This document shows positions 60,147 through 64,000 of a stretch of 64,000 bases of DNA, one piece after another. The notes under the pieces were generated by a model that worked only from the letters and a program-made list of their open reading frames with translations, had not been told where the DNA came from and searched no databases. The first letter of the stretch is position 1. Each line of letters begins with the position of its first letter. This DNA comes from Alterisphingorhabdus sp038748365 (GTDB lineage: Bacteria > Pseudomonadota > Alphaproteobacteria > Sphingomonadales > Sphingomonadaceae). Location of the stretch: assembly GCA_038748365.1 (NCBI GenBank), contig JBCDIZ010000008.1:77875-141874 (forward strand). Reading direction: 5' to 3'. The translations under genes were made by a program, and so were the position numbers.

Positions 60147-60755
60147 CTAATCGCTTGCAAACGTCTCAAGAGTTAGGTCACTGCTCGTTAGCGAGGCGAA
60201 ACTCCCCTCCACCACCAACTGGGCGACCCGACGACAGTTTAGCCACGGGTCCTCTGGATCAATAGAGTTTGCTTCGAAATAATCCTCCACCTCTTGCTTC
60301 GAGAACGGCATTGGATTGCGGAGCCTCTGAGAAACAAATTCGCTTTTTCGCAGCGTGCCATGTTTGGACGAGATGGTCTCGGTGACGGAGTACTCCCTTA
60401 GATCTCGGTCAAAGATCATGATCTGACAGCCGTATCCTGTAAATTCCCCTCCCCCGATTGGTCGATCTCTCTTCTCTCTTGGAGAACTGCGGGTTTCGGT
60501 ATTCACAACAAGCCAGGAACCATGGGGTTTGGGATTAATGTCTCCCACAGTTAGGCACTGGAAACCACGTGCTACCGGAAAGCATCTTTCGATCGAGCTG
60601 TAATCCGGCAACTCAGCAAGCAACAAATGGCTTCCATCGGCAAGCGCCTCCCATTCAGGCTCAGGGACCTTTTGAGGCGTTGATTGACTGCAATTTGCTA
60701 ATACTAGAGCCAGCCCTAGCGCCAGTGGTCTATTTCGTTTTGATCGGATTCTCAT
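60147..60755 (-). CDS. Lipoprotein of unknown function
   Basis: 202 residues from MRIRSKRNRP. Residues 1-22 are a lipoprotein signal with cysteine at LANCSQ. Beyond it, WEALADGSHLLLAELPDYSSIERCFPVARGFQCLTVGD has cysteines that could form a disulfide. No family is recognised. It is convergent with the primase-helicase, and the codons before the chosen start have no signal. Confidence 0.6.
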   Translation of the reverse strand: MRIRSKRNRPLALGLALVLANCSQSTPQKVPEPEWEALADGSHLLLAELPDYSSIERCFPVARGFQCLTVGDINPKPHGSWLVVNTETRSSPREKRDRPIGGGEFTGYGCQIMIFDRDLREYSVTETISSKHGTLRKSEFVSQRLRNPMPFSKQEVEDYFEANSIDPEDPWLNCRRVAQLVVEGSFASLTSSDLTLETFASD

Positions 60756-60815
60756 TCTCGCCTCTCTTGAACAGAGGCGACCGGGCAAGCCGGGTGTTCG
60801 TAACCTAGGCTTCCG

Positions 60816-60835
60816 CAAAGGCGCTGCCGCCTTTG
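60816..60835. terminator. Hairpin in the gap before the nuclease-like gene
   Basis: CAAAGGCG and CGCCTTTG (8 bp) with a 4-base loop, in the 268-base gap between divergent genes. It has no T-run. It is of unknown use; the rest of the gap shows no gene. Confidence 0.35.
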
Positions 60836-61023
60836 GGCAGAACCTTGGACATGCGCGACAGCCACCCGGCCAGAAAAATCTGACCGGCCGGAAGCTCAGA
60901 GGTTACGACGCCTCACAAGCGGGACTGACCGCCTGCAATCTCCCGAATAGCGCTGATTGGTACGGCGATCAATTATTGCACTGCACTCTTTCAACGCATC
61001 CAGCTTCAAGTTAAGCTGTTCAC

Positions 61024-62457
61024 ATGTCTAAAATTCAAAACCCAATACTATTTTCCAAGTACTTTGGTGTTGATCCAGCCGCACTTGAAGAATCAGGATT
61101 GATTGATCCGTTTGTCGATGTGGACACGCAGCTATTCATCGACCCAGTTCTTCTGGAAAAGTCCACTAATCCGGTCATCGCTACAGAGGCTGTATTTTCA
61201 TTTCGAAGGCACTTCGAGAATTTCGTTCGGCTCCTTACTATTTCGCAAAACGTCGGAGACGTTGCTTGGCGAAATGCCGCTAGGTTGCTTGATCTTAGCG
61301 AGCCCCCGGAGAACGGTCTTGGCTATGGAGGCAGCGGCAGGTCAGGTAGCTCCCGACCTGACGAAGTCCGTGACGCGATCATGAGGACTGCGAAGGAGAT
61401 CATCGAGCTTGGTGCGAATGATCCTGAAATGGTGTCACTAATGGGCTTCTTCGAGGAGAATGTTGGACCGGATACAATAAGTGATTTTACTACCAGAGTG
61501 ATTATCAACGAGCTCGCTCAAGTGACTTCGGGGTTCTGCGCAGCGCAAGATATCCCAACCAGAACATTCGCCAATTTCCCAAACCACCCACTTCCTGTTT
61601 GCATCGACAAGACAGGAAAGGAGAAGGCAGTAGTTTTGGTTCCGCGTGATATCGTTCGAGAATTGCCTATTGCGAATGATTGGAGTGATCTTGAGAACGC
61701 CATTGCGAAGTCTAACTTCATTCGTGGCGAAGTGAACAGAATGCTGTCCGGTATTGTCCAGCCCACGATCGCGGACCGGAAAGACGCTCTTCGTGCAATC
61801 GCTCTTCAATCTCCCAAGAGCTTTGAAGAGTTCCTCGCGGCGGTAAAGGAACACGTCAGAACTTATGACCCAAACACGGACGCGTTGGCATATTACCGTA
61901 TGAAGGCCATTCTTGCGTCTGGTTTTGAGGGACTGCAAACTGGAGCGAAATATGATCTCAGCGCTGGCCCTGATGAAATTGCGAGGCTTGTCAGCGATAC
62001 GCTTGAGTTTTTCCGACACCATGTCGAGCAAGGCAATCTTTGGGAAGAGCTTTGGATTGGGGACAAGCCAAAGAAGGAGCGAGCTGCACAGCTAATCTAC
62101 TACGCAATTGCAGACGCTTTCTGCCACGCCCACGGCGTAGACATTTCGCCAGAGGCTAACATGGGCGGCGGGCCTGTCGATTTCAAATTCTCTCATGGCT
62201 ACGACGCGCGAGTTCTCGTCGAAATGAAACGCTCAATGGGAACCGTGCGACATGGCTACGAAAAGCAACTTGAAATCTACTTAGATGCTTCGCGATCTCA
62301 GCATGGGATTTTTGTAGTTATGGATTTTGGCGACCTTGATGAAAAGCTAAATCAGATTCAGCAAATACGTAGCGAGAGATTGGAGTCCGGGGAGCGAGCC
62401 TCAGATATTCTCGTCATCGATGCCACAAAGAAAGAGTCTGCCAGCAAGAGACATTAG
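61024..62457 (+). CDS. PD-(D/E)XK nuclease-like protein of unknown function
   Basis: 477 residues. The conserved N-terminal stretch NPILFSKYFGVDPAALEESGLIDPFVDVDTQLFIDPVLLEKS belongs to a family I know only from accessory regions. A C-terminal PD-(D/E)XK nuclease site is visible: Glu352 in KKERAAQLIYYAIADAFC, Asp386 in GGPVDFKF, Glu400-x-Lys402 in VLVEMKRS and Gln415 in EKQLEIYL. This combination fits restriction-like or defence nucleases. It has its own ATG 3 bases after a weak signal and is followed by the DUF5677 gene after 67 bases. Confidence 0.7.
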   Translation: MSKIQNPILFSKYFGVDPAALEESGLIDPFVDVDTQLFIDPVLLEKSTNPVIATEAVFSFRRHFENFVRLLTISQNVGDVAWRNAARLLDLSEPPENGLGYGGSGRSGSSRPDEVRDAIMRTAKEIIELGANDPEMVSLMGFFEENVGPDTISDFTTRVIINELAQVTSGFCAAQDIPTRTFANFPNHPLPVCIDKTGKEKAVVLVPRDIVRELPIANDWSDLENAIAKSNFIRGEVNRMLSGIVQPTIADRKDALRAIALQSPKSFEEFLAAVKEHVRTYDPNTDALAYYRMKAILASGFEGLQTGAKYDLSAGPDEIARLVSDTLEFFRHHVEQGNLWEELWIGDKPKKERAAQLIYYAIADAFCHAHGVDISPEANMGGGPVDFKFSHGYDARVLVEMKRSMGTVRHGYEKQLEIYLDASRSQHGIFVVMDFGDLDEKLNQIQQIRSERLESGERASDILVIDATKKESASKRH

Positions 62458-62524
62458 AAGAAGAACCGTTCACTGCTCATTCCATAACTGAGAGAGAAGC
62501 ACTCTGTCGTTCTACAAACTCTTT

Positions 62525-63778
62525 ATGTCCTTTACGGATCAAGGGCCGGAGCTGGTCCTCGAGCAGTTGCTCCAGAAGAAGCTTAAAGATGCTGGTGTGC
62601 GAGCATGGAGAAATGGCGCCAAGGCACTGACTCGCCACCTAATCGATAAAGAGGCCGGAGAATTCCATTGGGAAGACTACCCGGATGAAGGCGACAAGAA
62701 TTACACGATAGAATTCACTGAAGATGACGGACTCGAACTGGAAAGGATGTTCGACAAATTCCAAGGAAGCTTGAACGAAATCATCGAGAAAATGACCAAG
62801 ACGGCTGTCAACGAGATGCTCTCTAGGTATCAGAAAGACTGGCATCAATTTCGCCGTGCGGAAGACCGTTATGTCACAAATTTTCGCAACAATTTGGAAG
62901 ATCGGTGGGGCGTCGCGCTTGACGGCCTTCGACTGCTGCTGGACCTTTGCCGCGACGAGGGTGAGAAGTTTCTGGGAAGACTCGAGAAGTCGAAGGCCAA
63001 AAAGCCGCCCGTCGCTCGAATTCTGTTATCAAGACTTCATAGTCGTGCGTGTCAGGTAACAGCTGAAATCATAGCGCTGCTTGAATCAGGCTATGCCCGG
63101 GGAGCAATGGCTAGATGGCGAACTTTGCATGAAATAGAGATAATTGCGACATTCATAGATGAGGCGGGAAATCAGACAGCACAGCGTTATCTCGACTACG
63201 AAATCGTCGAGGCTAAGAAAGCGAAAGATCAATACCAAGTAGACAGCGTCGAACTTGGATACGAACCATACGATGAAGCTGAAGCCACTCAGATTGATCT
63301 GGATTATGAGGAGGTCCTAGATGAATATGGGCGCGATTTTCGCAACCCGTATGGCTGGGCCGCAGAGTTCCTCAAGAACAAGAGTCCACGCTTTGCGGAT
63401 CTAGAAAGAGTCGCTGGTGCGGCGCGGATGCGGTCCCACTACAAATTTGCAAGCTACAGCGTCCATGCGTCTCCAAAATCGCTGTCTTTGAGAATGGACA
63501 CCTTTAACGAAAGCGATTGGCCAATTGCCGGGGCTAGCAATGCTGGATTGGCGGAGCCGGGACAAAATGCTGCCGTAACCCTGCTTAGAATCACATATCT
63601 GTTGGCGAAGAACCTTACGAGCATCGACAATGCTATCATTATGAACGCTCTTATCGATCTTAGGCAGCAAACGGTTGACGCGTTTATTGAATGCGCAAAA
63701 CAGTTAGAACGGGATGACGCCGACATACGTTCTGCAGTTGAAGAGTTTGACGTCGATGTCGATACGTCACTGATTTAG
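62525..63778 (+). CDS. DUF5677 domain protein
   Basis: 417 residues. The C-terminal two-thirds match DUF5677: SRLHSRACQVTAEIIALLESGYARGAMARWRTLHEIEIIATFI, YLDYEIVEAKKAKDQYQ and HYKFASYSVHASPKSLSL, with conserved histidines. The N-terminal 130 residues are charged, helical and unknown. DUF5677 genes are frequent in accessory islands and are suspected of defence roles, but no activity is known to me. It follows the nuclease-like gene on the same strand. Confidence 0.75.
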   Translation: MSFTDQGPELVLEQLLQKKLKDAGVRAWRNGAKALTRHLIDKEAGEFHWEDYPDEGDKNYTIEFTEDDGLELERMFDKFQGSLNEIIEKMTKTAVNEMLSRYQKDWHQFRRAEDRYVTNFRNNLEDRWGVALDGLRLLLDLCRDEGEKFLGRLEKSKAKKPPVARILLSRLHSRACQVTAEIIALLESGYARGAMARWRTLHEIEIIATFIDEAGNQTAQRYLDYEIVEAKKAKDQYQVDSVELGYEPYDEAEATQIDLDYEEVLDEYGRDFRNPYGWAAEFLKNKSPRFADLERVAGAARMRSHYKFASYSVHASPKSLSLRMDTFNESDWPIAGASNAGLAEPGQNAAVTLLRITYLLAKNLTSIDNAIIMNALIDLRQQTVDAFIECAKQLERDDADIRSAVEEFDVDVDTSLI

Positions 63779-64000
63779 AACATCTCAGAATCCAGATTGT
63801 CCAAAAATTTTCTCGCATAGTTAGAGCCCCCTGTCAGAGGGAGCCAAAAGACCCCATTAAATGGTACGTCCTACCCTTCCAGAATTGACCCACTAGCGGT
63901 TCGTGCCAGCCGCAAAGCTGACACACCCGTGACACATTTTTGGAGACCCCAATCAGGTTCTTGTGCTAAACATCAACCTGCAAGCAATCGAAGCCTGCGA
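63779..64000 (+). other. Right edge: hairpin and GTGACAC motif
   Basis: 222 bases without a gene. A hairpin at 63826-63844 (GCCCCCT/AGGGAGC with one mismatch) could end the DUF5677 gene. At about 63920-63938 TGACACACCCGTGACACA matches the motif before the integrase at 16 of 18 bases. The tRNA-Arg 3' end is not repeated here, so the right boundary of the island is not proven. Confidence 0.45.

Overview
The window looks like about 47.6 kb of conserved chromosome from a sphingomonad-type alphaproteobacterium (Sphingomonadales), followed by at least 16 kb of accessory DNA that begins at a tRNA-Arg gene. The lineage call is an inference. It rests on moderately high GC, dense short-spaced operons with ATGA overlaps, a large TonB-dependent receptor with a TonB-box-like VIVVTGTK, methionine synthase split into two genes, DUF3617 lipoproteins, a cyclic-nucleotide-binding/thioredoxin-reductase-like fusion, and many short palindromic intergenic repeats.

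Core part, left to right: a MarR regulator with an S41 peptidase (339-1783); a cNMP/TrxR-like flavoprotein (minus); ribosomal proteins L11-L1 (minus); an ABA4-like and an unknown membrane protein, then a ClbS/DfsB-like protein (plus); a Do/HtrA protease followed by hflK-hflC (minus), an envelope proteolysis block; mrp/apbC, a lone molybdopterin-oxidoreductase-type protein, hemH and a HerA-like ATPase (plus); a TonB-dependent receptor; two glutathione-transferase-like proteins around a cytochrome b561-YceI fusion; a small minus operon of VOC protein, serine hydrolase and HNH nuclease; uvrB; a higBA toxin-antitoxin pair; a DsbD-like/thioredoxin-like pair; several exported proteins of unknown role; a four-gene methionine-cycle operon (ArsR-methyltransferase regulator, metF, homocysteine methyltransferase, metH C-terminal module) under a perfect 22-bp palindrome; lipoproteins; a class A beta-lactamase-like protein; hslO; argF-argD.

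The accessory part starts at tRNA-Arg(CCG) (47645-47721). A complete tyrosine integrase lies just inside. Next comes a catabolic-looking cargo: a metallo-beta-lactamase-fold hydrolase, an amidase remnant and an OYE-type flavoprotein on the minus strand. Divergent from a shared inverted-repeat promoter run an enoyl-CoA hydratase, an NTF2-like protein, two alpha/beta hydrolases, an HxlR regulator, an SDR protein and a MAPEG membrane protein. A primase-polymerase/helicase fusion follows, then a nested inverted repeat, a lipoprotein, a PD-(D/E)XK nuclease-like protein and a DUF5677 protein. Integrase plus primase-helicase says mobile element. The last two genes are the best candidates in the window for an uncharacterised, possibly defensive, system. 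No second copy of the tRNA 3' end is visible, so the far boundary is not seen. However, a TGACACAC-N2-GTGACACA motif beside the integrase recurs near the right edge of the window.

The most unusual core observation is a nested palindromic repeat of about 154 bp lying in frame inside metH, adding roughly 50 residues to the activation domain.
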